Shown here: piece by piece, positions 25,480 to 35,625 of the stretch
Layout: every line of letters begins with the position of its first letter
Numbering within the stretch: the stretch's first letter is position 1
Origin: TMP-7 sp038212445
GTDB lineage: Bacteria; Acidobacteriota; Terriglobia; Bryobacterales; Bryobacteraceae
Direction of reading: 5' to 3'
Length of the DNA stretch: 64,000 bases
Assembly: GCA_038212445.1 (NCBI GenBank)
Contig: JBBQUM010000012.1
Location: 136,494-200,493 of the forward strand
Made by a program: the position numbers and the translations under genes
The notes under the pieces: model-generated
What the model saw: the letters and a program-made list of their open reading frames with translations, nothing else
Told to the model about the DNA's origin: nothing
Databases searched by the model: none

Positions 25480-27879
25480 ATGAGGGTCTGGCTACTGGGC
25501 TTGACGTTGGCGCTGTTTGCGGCCGGGCAAACCATCGATTTCACACGCGACGTACAACCGATCCTTACCAAGCGTTGCCAGGGCTGTCATGGACCCACTC
25601 AGCAGATGAGCGGACTCAGAGTTGACAGTGCGGCAGCGCTCCTCAAGGGTGGTAATAACGGTGCGGCGGTGGTGGCCGGCAAGCCTGTCGAGAGCAAGCT
25701 CGTTGATCGCGTCACAAGCGACCGCAAGGGCTTCCAGATGCCTCCGATGGGCGCGCGCCTCACCGACGCCGAGGTGAGTGCGATCCGCTCGTGGATCGAC
25801 GCCGGAGCGCCGGTCCCTGCGGGAGCGGCGCAGATGGCCGCGGGGTCGACGCACTGGAGCTTTCAGCCGGTCCGCCGGCCGGCCGTACCATCTGGAGCGG
25901 CCCCGAATCCGATCGATGCGTTCATTCTCGAGCGCCTGAAGAAGGAGGGCCTTGCGCCTTCGCCTGAAGCGTCGCGGGAGACGCTGATTCGCCGTGTCAG
26001 CCTGGATCTGACGGGACTGCCGCCGTCCCCGGAAGAAGTTGCGGCATTCGTTGCCGACAAGCGTCCCGACGCCTACGAGAGCGTGGTGGACCGTCTGCTC
26101 GCCTCCCCGCACTACGGCGAGAAGTGGGCGCGGCACTGGCTTGATCTTGCTCATTACGCCGACAGCGACGGTTACGAGAAAGATCGTGTGCGTCCCTACG
26201 CGTGGCGGTACCGTCACTGGTTGATCGACGCGCTCAATCGCGACATGCCGTTCAACCAGTTCACGATCGAGCAACTTGCCGGCGATCTCCTGCCGGGCTC
26301 AACCGTCGATCAACGCGTGGCAACTGGATTTCTGCGCAACACACTGACGAATCGCGAGGCGGGTGTCGACCGGATGGAGACGCGCTTTGAACAACTCGTC
26401 AATCGCAACAACACCGTCGCCACGACATGGCTGGGCCTCACGATGGGATGCGCGCAGTGCCACAACCACAAATACGATCCCATCACCCACAAGGATTACT
26501 ACTCGTCGCTGGCGTTCTTCGAGAACACGGACGAGCAGGACATCGACGCGCCGCTTGCTGGAGAAGCAGAGGCCTACCGTCAGGCGCTGCCGGCATACCG
26601 GCAACAGCGTCAGGCGGTGCTCGATGAGTATCGCATCGCGCCTTTGTACGAGAAGTGGCAGGCGCGCATGCGGGAGGCATTTGCGCATCAGGGCGACGAT
26701 CTGGAATGGGATTTTGCGATCACCAGCTTCCGCGCAATGTTCGATGGTGCGGATAAGTTTCTCAAAGGCGGCGCGGACAAGCTGGACACGCATCAGCAGG
26801 AACTGCTGCTCGATTACTTCATCGGCGACCCTGGTCCCGACATCGGCAATCGCGAGAAGGAAACAGGCGCGATGCTCAAGAAGGTCCGAGAGCAGTTGAG
26901 CAAGCTGCGCGAGTCGCTTCCGCCTTACAGTCTGGCGCCGGTGATGACGGCCGGCACTGACGGCCTGACGTCGCATATCCATCTCGGTGGCGACTACAAG
27001 CTGGTGGGCGCGGAGGTGCGTCCGGCGACGCCGGGATTTCTGCCGGCGTTCAACGGGTCAACACGGCTCGATCTGGCGAAATGGCTGGTTGCAGCGGAAA
27101 ATCCGCTCACGGCGCGCGTCATAGTCAACCGGTTCTGGCAGGAGTTGTTTGGCCGCGGCATTGTTCAGACGTCAGAAGATTTTGGAACGCAGGGTGCGAG
27201 ACCAACTCACCCGGAACTTCTGGACTGGCTCGCTGTGGAGTTCCGTGAGAGCGGCTGGAGCGTGAAGTCCATTCAGAAGAAGATGGTGATGTCGGCGGCG
27301 TACCGGCAGTCGTCCACGGTCCGGCCTGAGCTTGAGGAGCGTGATCCTGAGAACGCGCTCGTGGCTCGCCAGTCGCGCCTGCGGCTGCCGGCGGAGATCA
27401 TCCGGGATGAGGCGCTGTCGGCCAGCGGGCTGATCAATTTGGAAGTGGGCGGTAAGAGCGTGCGGCCACCGCAGCCTGCGGGAGTCGCCGAATTGGGTTA
27501 CGGGGGAAGCGTCAAGTGGAAAGACGACACGGGTTCCGCGAAGTACAGGCGAGGCCTCTACGTTCACTATCAGCGGACGACGCCATACCCGATGCTCAAC
27601 AATTTCGACGAGCCGGATGCTACGGTGACGTGCTCGCGGCGAGCGCGGTCGAACACGCCGTTGCAGTCGTTGAATCTTCTGAATGACCCGGTGTTCTTCG
27701 AGGCGGCGCAGGCTCTAGGCGCGAAAAAGGATCTCGACCGCATGTTTGCGCTTACGCTGGGCCGTCGACCCAAGGCGAGCGAGCGTGAACGGCTGACGCG
27801 CTTCTACGAACAGACGCACGACTGGACCGCCGTGGCGCGCGTCCTGCTGAATCTCGACGAATTCATCACACGGGAATAG
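25480..27879 (+). CDS. PSCyt1-DUF1549-DUF1553 secreted cytochrome-domain protein
   Basis: 799 residues with a signal peptide. Residues ~20-110 are a planctomycete-type cytochrome c domain with one CQGCH heme motif and a distal Met candidate (FQMPPMG). DUF1549 follows (NPIDAFILERL, LTGLPPSPEEV, HYGEKWARHWLDLAHYADSDG; a second CxxCH, GCAQCHNHKYDP, is conserved in the family), then DUF1553 at the C-terminus (TRVIVNRFWQELFGRGIV). Such proteins always accompany a DUF1501 gene, which starts 2 nt after its stop. The pair is linked in other phyla to polysaccharide use; the reaction is unproven. Confidence 0.93.
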   Translation: MRVWLLGLTLALFAAGQTIDFTRDVQPILTKRCQGCHGPTQQMSGLRVDSAAALLKGGNNGAAVVAGKPVESKLVDRVTSDRKGFQMPPMGARLTDAEVSAIRSWIDAGAPVPAGAAQMAAGSTHWSFQPVRRPAVPSGAAPNPIDAFILERLKKEGLAPSPEASRETLIRRVSLDLTGLPPSPEEVAAFVADKRPDAYESVVDRLLASPHYGEKWARHWLDLAHYADSDGYEKDRVRPYAWRYRHWLIDALNRDMPFNQFTIEQLAGDLLPGSTVDQRVATGFLRNTLTNREAGVDRMETRFEQLVNRNNTVATTWLGLTMGCAQCHNHKYDPITHKDYYSSLAFFENTDEQDIDAPLAGEAEAYRQALPAYRQQRQAVLDEYRIAPLYEKWQARMREAFAHQGDDLEWDFAITSFRAMFDGADKFLKGGADKLDTHQQELLLDYFIGDPGPDIGNREKETGAMLKKVREQLSKLRESLPPYSLAPVMTAGTDGLTSHIHLGGDYKLVGAEVRPATPGFLPAFNGSTRLDLAKWLVAAENPLTARVIVNRFWQELFGRGIVQTSEDFGTQGARPTHPELLDWLAVEFRESGWSVKSIQKKMVMSAAYRQSSTVRPELEERDPENALVARQSRLRLPAEIIRDEALSASGLINLEVGGKSVRPPQPAGVAELGYGGSVKWKDDTGSAKYRRGLYVHYQRTTPYPMLNNFDEPDATVTCSRRARSNTPLQSLNLLNDPVFFEAAQALGAKKDLDRMFALTLGRRPKASERERLTRFYEQTHDWTAVARVLLNLDEFITRE

Positions 27880-27881
27880 AC

Positions 27882-29309
27882 ATGGACTTCAACCGGTTTC
27901 GCCAGATCACAAGCCGTCGTGGATTCTTTCGCTCGTGCGCAGGCGGGCTCGAAACCATCGCGCTGTATCAGTTGCTTGCGCAGGAAGGTTACGCCGCGCA
28001 CACGGATCCGCTGGCGCCTCGAAAGCCGCATTTCCCAGCCAAGGCGAAGAACGTGATCTTCCTCTTTCAGGAAGGTGCGCCGAGCCAGCTCGATCTCTTC
28101 GACCCCAAGCCGGCGCTCGAGAAGATTCACGGGCAACCCCTGCCGGAGTCGCTGATTAAGCAGACGAAGCTGGCGTTTATTAAGCCGAACGCAGCAGTGC
28201 TGGCGAGTCCGCGCAAGTTTCAGAAGTACGGCCAGGGCGGGCTGGAGTTTTCGGACTATCTTCCGCACACCGCGGCGTGCGCCGATGACATCTGCATGGT
28301 GCGTTCGATGTTCACCGAGGCGTTCAACCATCATCCGGGCCAGTTAATGCTGATGGCGGGGACGATTCAAAACGGCCGACCGTCGATGGGCGCATGGGTG
28401 ACCTACGGGCTCGGGAGCGAGTCGCAGAACCTGCCGGGATTCGTCGTCCTGAGCTCGGGAGTAGGCACCAGCGGCGGTGCGACAAACTTCACCAGCGGGT
28501 TTCTGCCGTCGACGTACCAGGGTACGATGTTCCGCAATTCCGGCGATCCGATCCTGTACCTTTCGAATCCGCCCGGCGTCACCAAGGATCAGCAGAGGGC
28601 AGGACTGGACGTCCTGCGCGAGATGAACGAGGAGCATCTGGCCGACACCAAGGACCAGGAAATCGCGTCGCGGATCAACAGCTACGAGCTAGCGTTCCGG
28701 ATGCAGATGGCGGCTCCCGAACTGCTCGACTTCTCCAAGGAATCCGCAACCACGCTCGAGATGTATGGCGTGAACAAAGATCCCACGCGGCCGTACGCCA
28801 CCAACTGCCTGCTGGCGCGGCGCATGGTGGAGCGCGGCGTCCGCTGTGTGATGCTGATGCACGCGAGCTGGGATCAGCATACTTATCTCAACCGTGATTT
28901 GAAGAAGAATTGTGACATCACCGATCAGCCCGTGGCCGCCCTCCTGAAAGACCTGAAGCAGCGTGGACTGCTGGACTCCACGCTGGTGATCTGGGGCGGG
29001 GAATTCGGCCGCACGCCAATGGTGGAGATTCGCAAGACCAGCGATCCTGAGAACGCCGGCCGCGACCACCACCCGCTGGCCTACACGATGTGGGTTGCAG
29101 GTGGTGGCATGAAGGGCGGACAGACTGTAGGCCGAACCGATGAGCTCGGCTTTAACATCGTTGAGGACAAAGTTCACGTCCACGATCTACAGGCAACGAT
29201 TCTGCATTGCCTTGGCCTGGAGCATACCAAGCTCACGTACCGCTATATGGGCCGCGATTTCCGACTTACTGATGTAGCGGGTGATGTCGTGACGAAGATG
29301 CTGGCTTGA
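27882..29309 (+). CDS. DUF1501 protein with twin-arginine signal
   Basis: 475 residues. An N-terminal Tat-like motif SRRGFFRSCAGG precedes the alkaline-phosphatase/sulfatase-like DUF1501 domain (KNVIFLFQEGAPSQLDLFDP; GGEFGRTPM; NAGRDHHPLAYTMWVAGGG; DLQATILHCLGL). The fold suggests a metal-dependent hydrolase, but the chemistry has not been shown for this family. It is the obligate neighbour of PSCyt1/DUF1549/DUF1553 genes. The 3' end overlaps the convergent BsuPI-like gene by 44 nt. Confidence 0.93.
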   Translation: MDFNRFRQITSRRGFFRSCAGGLETIALYQLLAQEGYAAHTDPLAPRKPHFPAKAKNVIFLFQEGAPSQLDLFDPKPALEKIHGQPLPESLIKQTKLAFIKPNAAVLASPRKFQKYGQGGLEFSDYLPHTAACADDICMVRSMFTEAFNHHPGQLMLMAGTIQNGRPSMGAWVTYGLGSESQNLPGFVVLSSGVGTSGGATNFTSGFLPSTYQGTMFRNSGDPILYLSNPPGVTKDQQRAGLDVLREMNEEHLADTKDQEIASRINSYELAFRMQMAAPELLDFSKESATTLEMYGVNKDPTRPYATNCLLARRMVERGVRCVMLMHASWDQHTYLNRDLKKNCDITDQPVAALLKDLKQRGLLDSTLVIWGGEFGRTPMVEIRKTSDPENAGRDHHPLAYTMWVAGGGMKGGQTVGRTDELGFNIVEDKVHVHDLQATILHCLGLEHTKLTYRYMGRDFRLTDVAGDVVTKMLA

Positions 29310-30231
29310 TGGGCGCAATTGGTAGCGGCAGGGTCGCGGCAAACTGCGGGTCGACGCCGGTGGTAGTGAGCCACGCCTGCACCGTGTAGGGCTCGTTCTC
29401 ATTGCCCGACGGTTGAGGGCGCGGCACGATAACGTCGATCTTCCACTCGCCGCTGACTGTCCAGTCGTGCAGAGTCTGAATGAACGTCGCGCCGGCTGAC
29501 CATCTCCACGCCACGGTGCCATCGCCGCGCCGCACGAGCACGTCGTATTCCTGGCCGCTTGAAAAATGCAGGTTGAGCAGTTCCCCGGACGTCACGCGAA
29601 GGGTGAGCGTAACTTTTAGCAAGTCCGCACTCGGGTCGTCCACGCCGACGGTGAACTGCGCTGAGGGGGGCGTACTAAAGACGAGATTGCCGACCCGGGC
29701 CGATACCAGGTCGTAGGTGCGCGGTCCAGCGATGGACTGCTCAACGCGCCGCAGCATGCCTAGATGCTCGGCAAACTGCTCTGACTCCACACCGGTGTCG
29801 GCGCAGTTGAATGTGCGGTAGCGCAGTTCCACAACATCGCTCACGGGTCCCGCTGGTCCGTCGTGAACAGTGGTTTTGTCGATACGCTGCCCTTCCTGGT
29901 CGCAAGTCCTGAACGGCGCTTGCCACCACGCTCCAGGCAACTGTTCAAACGACGTCAGCACGTGTTCAGAGGAGTCTTCTTCGTTCACATAAACAAGCTG
30001 GTTGGACTCGTTCACCCGCACCAGTAGTTGGCGATCCACGTATCCCTTGAGTGAATAGTATTCGTGACCATTCATCAACACGGGAGTTCCAACGCTGACG
30101 ATGAACGCGCTGCCCGTCTTGTGTTCGCGATACGTCCAGGTATTGCCATTGCGCAGCGGGAATAAGTCCGCCGCGGCTAGCGAGGCAGTCACAGCTAAGG
30201 TGACCACTGCTGTATTTAGAATCTTCCTCAT
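29266..30231 (-). CDS. Secreted protein with BsuPI-like domain
   Basis: 321 residues from the ATG at 30231 (an upstream GTG is less likely). Signal peptide MRKILNTAVVTLAVTASLAAA; then a domain starting FPLRNGNTWTYRE, typical of secreted lipoprotein-like proteins, and a C-terminal beta-sandwich (LRVTSGELLNLHFSSGQEYD; WRWSAGATFIQTL) resembling the intracellular proteinase inhibitor BsuPI fold. Two cysteine residues may form a disulfide. Role unknown. The last ~15 codons lie antisense to the end of the DUF1501 gene. Confidence 0.78.
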   Translation of the reverse strand: MRKILNTAVVTLAVTASLAAADLFPLRNGNTWTYREHKTGSAFIVSVGTPVLMNGHEYYSLKGYVDRQLLVRVNESNQLVYVNEEDSSEHVLTSFEQLPGAWWQAPFRTCDQEGQRIDKTTVHDGPAGPVSDVVELRYRTFNCADTGVESEQFAEHLGMLRRVEQSIAGPRTYDLVSARVGNLVFSTPPSAQFTVGVDDPSADLLKVTLTLRVTSGELLNLHFSSGQEYDVLVRRGDGTVAWRWSAGATFIQTLHDWTVSGEWKIDVIVPRPQPSGNENEPYTVQAWLTTTGVDPQFAATLPLPIAPIKPASSSRHHPLHQ

Positions 30232-30426
30232 TGTCACCGCTAATCCAAAACGCGTAAATCGGAGTCCGTCTCAATCACACTTAGGACAAGAGATTTTTTG
30301 CAGGAGTCGAGCGTCGGCTCGGCCAACGTTGAGAATTCAGATAGTGCCGGCACAAATCTTAGGACGAGCGAATGCCGAATCGAGTTTCCACACGTGTACT
30401 GGTTTGGGGTAGACCGGGACGCGCCC

Positions 30427-31926
30427 CTATTTTGCGAGCGTTGCCGACTTGCTGGCGAACTCGAGCAGCCACGACGGCAGTATGCCGAGGATGATGGTGC
30501 CGAGGGCGCTCGCAAGAATCGCCGTGCGCAGCGCGGGGCCTACCGGCGCCATGTTCGCTGAGGCATCACCCGCTTCGCGGAAGTACATGACGACGATGAT
30601 GCGCAAGTAGTAGTAGGCGGCTACCGCGCTGTTGAGCAGGCCGATCACAGTGAGCCAAACGAGATTGGAGTCAAGCGCGGCGCGGAAGATGTAGAACTTG
30701 CCGAAGAATCCGCCGGTGAGCGGAACGCCGATCAGGCTGAGCAGGAAGATCGTCATCATCGCCGCGATCATTGGCTGGTGCTGTCCCAGGCCGGCAAGAT
30801 CCTCAACGTTGACGTACCGCTCGCCTTGTCGTGCGAAGTAGGTGACCACCGCGAAGGCACCGACGTTCATGAAGACGTAGGCGGCCAGGTAGAACATCGC
30901 TGCTGCGATGCCGATCTCGGAGTTCGCCGTAATCGCCACCAGGACGTAGCCGGCGTGTGCAATCGACGAGTAAGCGAGCATGCGCTTAATGTTGGTTTGT
31001 GTGAGCGCGGCGAAGTTGCCGATCACCATCGTGAGAATCGCGGAACCCCAAACGAAAGGTTCCCAGCGGTTCGCGATGGGCCCAAAAGCCGTGGTGTAGA
31101 CGCGGATGAAGACGGCGAAAGCGGCTGCCTTGGGACCTGCTGACATGAAGGCGGACACGGGCGCCGGTGCGCCCTGATACACGTCGGGAGCCCAAATCTG
31201 AAACGGTGCTGCCGATACCTTAAACGCGAAGCCCACGAACATCAGCGCGGCCGCCGTGCCGATGAGCACCATGCTGTTGGCGCTGCCAGGCGATAGAAGT
31301 GCGTGACGGATTTCAGTGAGATTCGTGGTCCCCGTGACGCCATAAATCCACGCGACTCCATACAGCAAGAACGCGGTGGCAAAGGAGCCCAACAGAAAAT
31401 ACTTGAGCGCGGACTCGTTGTTGCGCTTGTCGTCGCGCAGGTAGCCGGCAAGGATGTAGCTGGCGATCGAGGAAATCTCGATGCCGATGAACACCATGAT
31501 CAGCTCGTTCGCCGAAGCTAGAATCGACTGGCCGACGATCGAGAACAGTAGCAGCGCGTAATACTCGGCCGAATTCGCGCGTTCGGCGCGCAGGTAGTTG
31601 CTCGACGCGAGCAAGGTCAGCAATCCAACGCCGATCACGAGGACGCGGAAGAACGTCGCGAAGCCGTCGATGATCAACATCGAGGGTGCGGTGGCGATGT
31701 CACCGGCCTTCATCATGAAAGCCGGTCCGGGATTCTGATAGGCGATCAATGCTCCCACCAACGCAGCCAGCAGGGCGGTCGCCGTCACGCCAAAGAACAG
31801 TCCACGATTCTCCTCGTCCTTCTGAAGAGCAGCCAGGAACATGATCAGCACGCCGGCGATAGTGAGGATAATCTCCGGTAGGATCCGCAGGTATTCGACG
31901 CCGCTGGGGATGAAGCTATCGAACAT
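30427..31926 (-). CDS. nuoN: NADH-quinone oxidoreductase subunit N
   Basis: About 499 residues, an antiporter-like proton-pumping subunit of complex I with some 14 membrane helices. Markers: NELIMVFIGIEISSIASYIL, the helix with FKVSAAPFQIWAPDVYQGAP and KRMLAYSSIAHAGYVLVA. ATG at 31926 is used because it overlaps the nuoM stop by 11 nt, as expected within the operon. It is the last gene of the cluster; no clear terminator was seen in the ~190 nt after the stop up to the BsuPI-like gene. Confidence 0.96.
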   Translation of the reverse strand: MFDSFIPSGVEYLRILPEIILTIAGVLIMFLAALQKDEENRGLFFGVTATALLAALVGALIAYQNPGPAFMMKAGDIATAPSMLIIDGFATFFRVLVIGVGLLTLLASSNYLRAERANSAEYYALLLFSIVGQSILASANELIMVFIGIEISSIASYILAGYLRDDKRNNESALKYFLLGSFATAFLLYGVAWIYGVTGTTNLTEIRHALLSPGSANSMVLIGTAAALMFVGFAFKVSAAPFQIWAPDVYQGAPAPVSAFMSAGPKAAAFAVFIRVYTTAFGPIANRWEPFVWGSAILTMVIGNFAALTQTNIKRMLAYSSIAHAGYVLVAITANSEIGIAAAMFYLAAYVFMNVGAFAVVTYFARQGERYVNVEDLAGLGQHQPMIAAMMTIFLLSLIGVPLTGGFFGKFYIFRAALDSNLVWLTVIGLLNSAVAAYYYLRIIVVMYFREAGDASANMAPVGPALRTAILASALGTIILGILPSWLLEFASKSATLAK

Positions 31927-33454
31927 GCGCAACCTCCATGGCCTTCGGCGTCCGGTTATCCACCTGAACTTCAACTCCGGCCTTGGTCTGATCGAGAATG
32001 CGAGCGTTCTGAGCGCTGATCGGTGGCATGAATGATTGTGTGAAGCAGCCCATCCAAACCATCAGGATGAGTAGCGGAAGCATCGCAACCCACTCACGCC
32101 CGACCATGTCGGGCATATGGTGGCTGAGATCTTCCGAAGCCTTTCCAAAGAAAACGCGCTGGTAGAGCCAGAGCATATAGACCGCAGAGAGGATCACGCC
32201 GATGGCGGCGAAGACGGCCCAGGAGAAATGCGCGATGGCGGCGCCCTGAAGGACCAGGAATTCGCCGACGAAGTTATTCAACATCGGCAATCCCACGCTG
32301 GCGAGCGTCGTGATGAGGAAGACCGTTGACAGCCATGGGGCAGGAGTTGCCACACCGCCGTACGCCTTGATTTCAAGCGAGTGACGGCGCTCGGAGAGGA
32401 AGCCCACCATGATGAAAAGCGCGCCCGTCGACACGCCGTGGTTCAGCATCTGGTAGACCGCGCCATCGAGCCCTTGCTGAGTAAACGAAAACAAGCCGAG
32501 TACGACGAAGCCCAGGTGACTGACCGACGAGTACGCCACCAGTTTCTTCATGTTCGGCTGGACCATTGCGACGAGTGCGCCGTAGATGATGCCGATGATC
32601 GCGAGGGCTGAAATCCATCCGGCACACGCTCTGGCGGCCTCGGGGAACATCGGCAGGCAGAATCGGATTAATCCGTAGGTCCCCATCTTCAGCATGACGC
32701 TGGCCAGCATGACTGAGCCGGCGGTGGGCGCTTCCACGTGCGCGTCAGGCAGCCAGGTGTGGAGCGGGAATAGCGGAACCTTGACGGCGAAAGCGATGAA
32801 GAACGCGAGGAACAGCAGCAGTTCTTCCTCCCAGCTGAAGCTGAGGCGTCCGCGCTGGATCATGGCGAGCAGGTCGACGTAATCGAAGGTGCCTGCGCGG
32901 TTGAAGATGTAGATGATGCCGGTGAGCATCAGCACCGATCCGGCCATCGTGTACAGGAAAAATTTGACGGCCGCGTAGATGCGGCGCTCGTGTCCCCAGA
33001 TGCCGATCAAAAAGTACATGGGCACGAGGGCGACTTCCCAGAAGACGTAGAACAGGAACATGTCGAGCGCAAGAAACACGCCGATCAACCCGAATTCAAG
33101 CAGGATCAGGAACGCGAAGAATTCCTTCACGCGCTTGTCGATGTAGTTCCAGGAAATCAGTACGCAGATGGGAGTGAGCAGCGTCGTCAGGATCACCAGC
33201 CAGAGGCTGAGTCCGTCGAGCCCGACGTGGTAATTGATTCGCGGCGTGCTGATCCAGAGCAGTTTAGTTTCGAACTGGAAGCCCTTCGGCTGGCCGTACC
33301 ACCAGGGTCCGATCAAACCGAGCGACATCAGAAACGTGAGGACGCCCAAGCCGAGCGCCACCATGCGGCTCATGCCCGGATTGGTCTTGGGCACCAGGAG
33401 CAGGATGAAAAATCCGATTAGTGGCAGGAACAGGACGATGTCGAGGAGCGTCAT
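31916..33454 (-). CDS. nuoM: NADH-quinone oxidoreductase subunit M
   Basis: 512 residues from the ATG at 33454, whose A is shared with the stop codon of nuoL (TAATG). Antiporter-like proton-pumping subunit with ~14 membrane helices. Markers: FYVFWEVALVPMYFLIGIWG (with the conserved Glu), VKVPLFPLHTWLPDAHVEAP, and KKLVAYSSVSHLGFVVLGL. Length is normal. Follows nuoL directly and precedes nuoN with overlap. Confidence 0.97.
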   Translation of the reverse strand: MTLLDIVLFLPLIGFFILLLVPKTNPGMSRMVALGLGVLTFLMSLGLIGPWWYGQPKGFQFETKLLWISTPRINYHVGLDGLSLWLVILTTLLTPICVLISWNYIDKRVKEFFAFLILLEFGLIGVFLALDMFLFYVFWEVALVPMYFLIGIWGHERRIYAAVKFFLYTMAGSVLMLTGIIYIFNRAGTFDYVDLLAMIQRGRLSFSWEEELLLFLAFFIAFAVKVPLFPLHTWLPDAHVEAPTAGSVMLASVMLKMGTYGLIRFCLPMFPEAARACAGWISALAIIGIIYGALVAMVQPNMKKLVAYSSVSHLGFVVLGLFSFTQQGLDGAVYQMLNHGVSTGALFIMVGFLSERRHSLEIKAYGGVATPAPWLSTVFLITTLASVGLPMLNNFVGEFLVLQGAAIAHFSWAVFAAIGVILSAVYMLWLYQRVFFGKASEDLSHHMPDMVGREWVAMLPLLILMVWMGCFTQSFMPPISAQNARILDQTKAGVEVQVDNRTPKAMEVAHVR

Positions 33455-35301
33455 TAGCGTAGCCCCCAACCCATGCCGATGTAGAGAATGACGAGCACTG
33501 AGCCAAGTACAACCCAGGCGGCGTAACTTCTGATATTGCCTGACTGGAACAGCCTCAGTACGTTGCCGATGTTGCGGGCGCGATGACCGATGCCATTCAC
33601 TGAGCCGTCGATCAGCGTCACGTCGACGCCTTTCCAGAGCAGCGCGCGCGAGCCGTCCATTAGCGGATGAACGATGGTGGCGTCGTAGATTTCGTCCACC
33701 AAATACTTGTGGTGCAGCACGACGTAAATCGGGTGGAATGCCTTGGCGAGCGCTTTCGGCATATTGGGGGCGACCACGTAGAAGATGTAAGCGAGCAGAA
33801 TGCCGCCAAATCCCGCCGCGAACGGCAGGTAGCGGATGAGCGGTTCCACTTCCGCTTCATGCATCGGCAGGATCGGTTCGAGAAATTGCGGGATGTTGAT
33901 GAAGCCGCCGCCCAGCGAGAGCACCGCAAGGATCGCCAGCGGGACCCACATTACCGCAGGCGACTCGTGCGGATGATGATGGCCGCGATACTCGCCGAAG
34001 AAAGCCAGGAACAACGCGCGGAACACGTAAAACGCCGTCATGAACGCGGTGATGAGCCCGATCCAGTACCACAGCGGATCGTGAATGTAGGCGGCCTCAA
34101 GGATCAGATCCTTGGACATCGCGCCGCTGGTGAATGGCAGGCCGGCGATGGCGACGCCTGCGCAAAACAGCACGGTTCCCGTAATCGGAATCTTCTTGAA
34201 CAGCCCGCCCATATGCCGCAGGTCCTGCTCGCCGCTGAGTGCGTGAATCACGCTGCCGGCGCCGAGGAAGAGTAGCGCCTTGAAGAAGGCGTGCGTCATG
34301 AGGTGGAAGATGCCGGCCGAGTACGCGCCCGATCCCTCGGCGACGAACATGTAGCCGAGCTGAGAAACCGTCGAGTACGCGAATACCTTCTTGATGTCGT
34401 TCTGGACCAGGCCGATTGAAGCGGCGATGAAAGCGGTGGCGAGTCCGATGCCGCCGACGACGTTCAAGGCCATCGGCGCCAGGTGGAAGAGCGAAGCCGA
34501 GCGCGCCACCATGTACACGCCGGCGGTCACCATCGTCGCGGCGTGGATGAGCGCGCTGACGGGCGTGGGACCGGCCATCGCATCGGGCAGCCAGACAAAC
34601 AGCGGAATCTGCGCCGACTTGCCGGTGGCGCCGACAAACAGCAGCAGGCAGATTGCAGTAACCACGCCCGCGCTCGCCTCAGGCGTCATGCCGGCAGCTT
34701 TCGCGAACACGGTGCCGAAGTCGAGCGAGCCGAAGTTGATGAAGATCAGGAAGGCGGCGAGCGAAAACCCGAAGTCGCCGATGCGGTTCACGATGAACGC
34801 TTTCTTGCCGGCGTCGCCCGCGAATTTCTCCAGGAAGTAGAAGCCGATCAGCAGGTAGCTACAGAGTCCCACACCTTCCCAGCCGACGAACAGCAGCAAG
34901 TAATTCGAAGCCAGCACCAGAATCAGCATGAAGAACATGAACAGATTCAGGTACGAGAAGAAGCGGTAATAGCCGCCATCGTGCGCCATGTAGCCGACGG
35001 CGTATATATGGATAAGGGAGCCGACGCCGGTAACCACGAGCAGCATGACGGCGGTAAGGCGGTCAATTGCGAAGTCGACGCCGATGTTGACGGTCCCGCT
35101 TTGGATCCAGGTGAAGTAGTGCTCGACGTAGGCCTTCTCGAGCGGCATCAGCTTCTGTAGCGAGAGCAGCACCCATGCAAGAGAGAGCAGCACGCTGCCG
35201 ATGGCGACCACATTGATGATCGTTTTCGGAAAACGCCTGCCGAAGATGCCGTTAATCGCGAAGCCGGCGAGGGGGAAGAAAGGTATGAGCCAGAGATTCA
35301 T
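33454..35301 (-). CDS. nuoL: NADH-quinone oxidoreductase subunit L
   Basis: 615 residues, the distal antiporter-like subunit with the long lateral helix at the C-terminus. Markers: LLLFVGWEGVGLCSYLLIGF, GKSAQIPLFVWLPDAMAGPT, DIKKVFAYSTVSQLGYMFVA. It begins 3 nt after nuoK and its stop overlaps the nuoM start by one base. Confidence 0.97.
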   Translation of the reverse strand: MNLWLIPFFPLAGFAINGIFGRRFPKTIINVVAIGSVLLSLAWVLLSLQKLMPLEKAYVEHYFTWIQSGTVNIGVDFAIDRLTAVMLLVVTGVGSLIHIYAVGYMAHDGGYYRFFSYLNLFMFFMLILVLASNYLLLFVGWEGVGLCSYLLIGFYFLEKFAGDAGKKAFIVNRIGDFGFSLAAFLIFINFGSLDFGTVFAKAAGMTPEASAGVVTAICLLLFVGATGKSAQIPLFVWLPDAMAGPTPVSALIHAATMVTAGVYMVARSASLFHLAPMALNVVGGIGLATAFIAASIGLVQNDIKKVFAYSTVSQLGYMFVAEGSGAYSAGIFHLMTHAFFKALLFLGAGSVIHALSGEQDLRHMGGLFKKIPITGTVLFCAGVAIAGLPFTSGAMSKDLILEAAYIHDPLWYWIGLITAFMTAFYVFRALFLAFFGEYRGHHHPHESPAVMWVPLAILAVLSLGGGFINIPQFLEPILPMHEAEVEPLIRYLPFAAGFGGILLAYIFYVVAPNMPKALAKAFHPIYVVLHHKYLVDEIYDATIVHPLMDGSRALLWKGVDVTLIDGSVNGIGHRARNIGNVLRLFQSGNIRSYAAWVVLGSVLVILYIGMGWGLR

Positions 35302-35304
35302 CGT

Positions 35305-35625
35305 TTAGTACTTCATCGAATCGACTTCATCGATTTCGAGCGTCTGACGATTCTTGAAAACGGTAAGGATGATCGCGAGGCCGACAGCCGCTTCCGCGGC
35401 GGCCACCACCATCACGAAGAACGAGAAAATGTGCCCGTCGACAGCCTTCCACTTATAAGAGAAGGCGACAAAGCTCAGGTTCACCGCATTGAGCATCAGC
35501 TCAATCGACATGAACACCGTGATGATGTTCTTGCGGTATAAGAAGCCGGCGATTCCCAGTCCAAACAGGACGGCGCTGAGAAGTAGGTACCACGACAGGG
35601 GGACGCTGGTGGGGATCGGGGGCAT
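35305..35625 (-). CDS. nuoK: NADH-quinone oxidoreductase subunit K
   Basis: 106 residues with three membrane helices. It has the two conserved buried glutamates of NuoK in NIITVFMSIELMLNAVNLSF and VVAAAEAAVGLAII. Start and nuoJ stop share one base (TAATG). Normal length for the family. Confidence 0.97.
   Translation of the reverse strand: MPPIPTSVPLSWYLLLSAVLFGLGIAGFLYRKNIITVFMSIELMLNAVNLSFVAFSYKWKAVDGHIFSFFVMVVAAAEAAVGLAIILTVFKNRQTLEIDEVDSMKY

Noticed and set aside
34483..35160. 225-codon plus-strand frame inside nuoL
   Set aside because: Antisense shadow; very polar, repetitive composition and no start signal.
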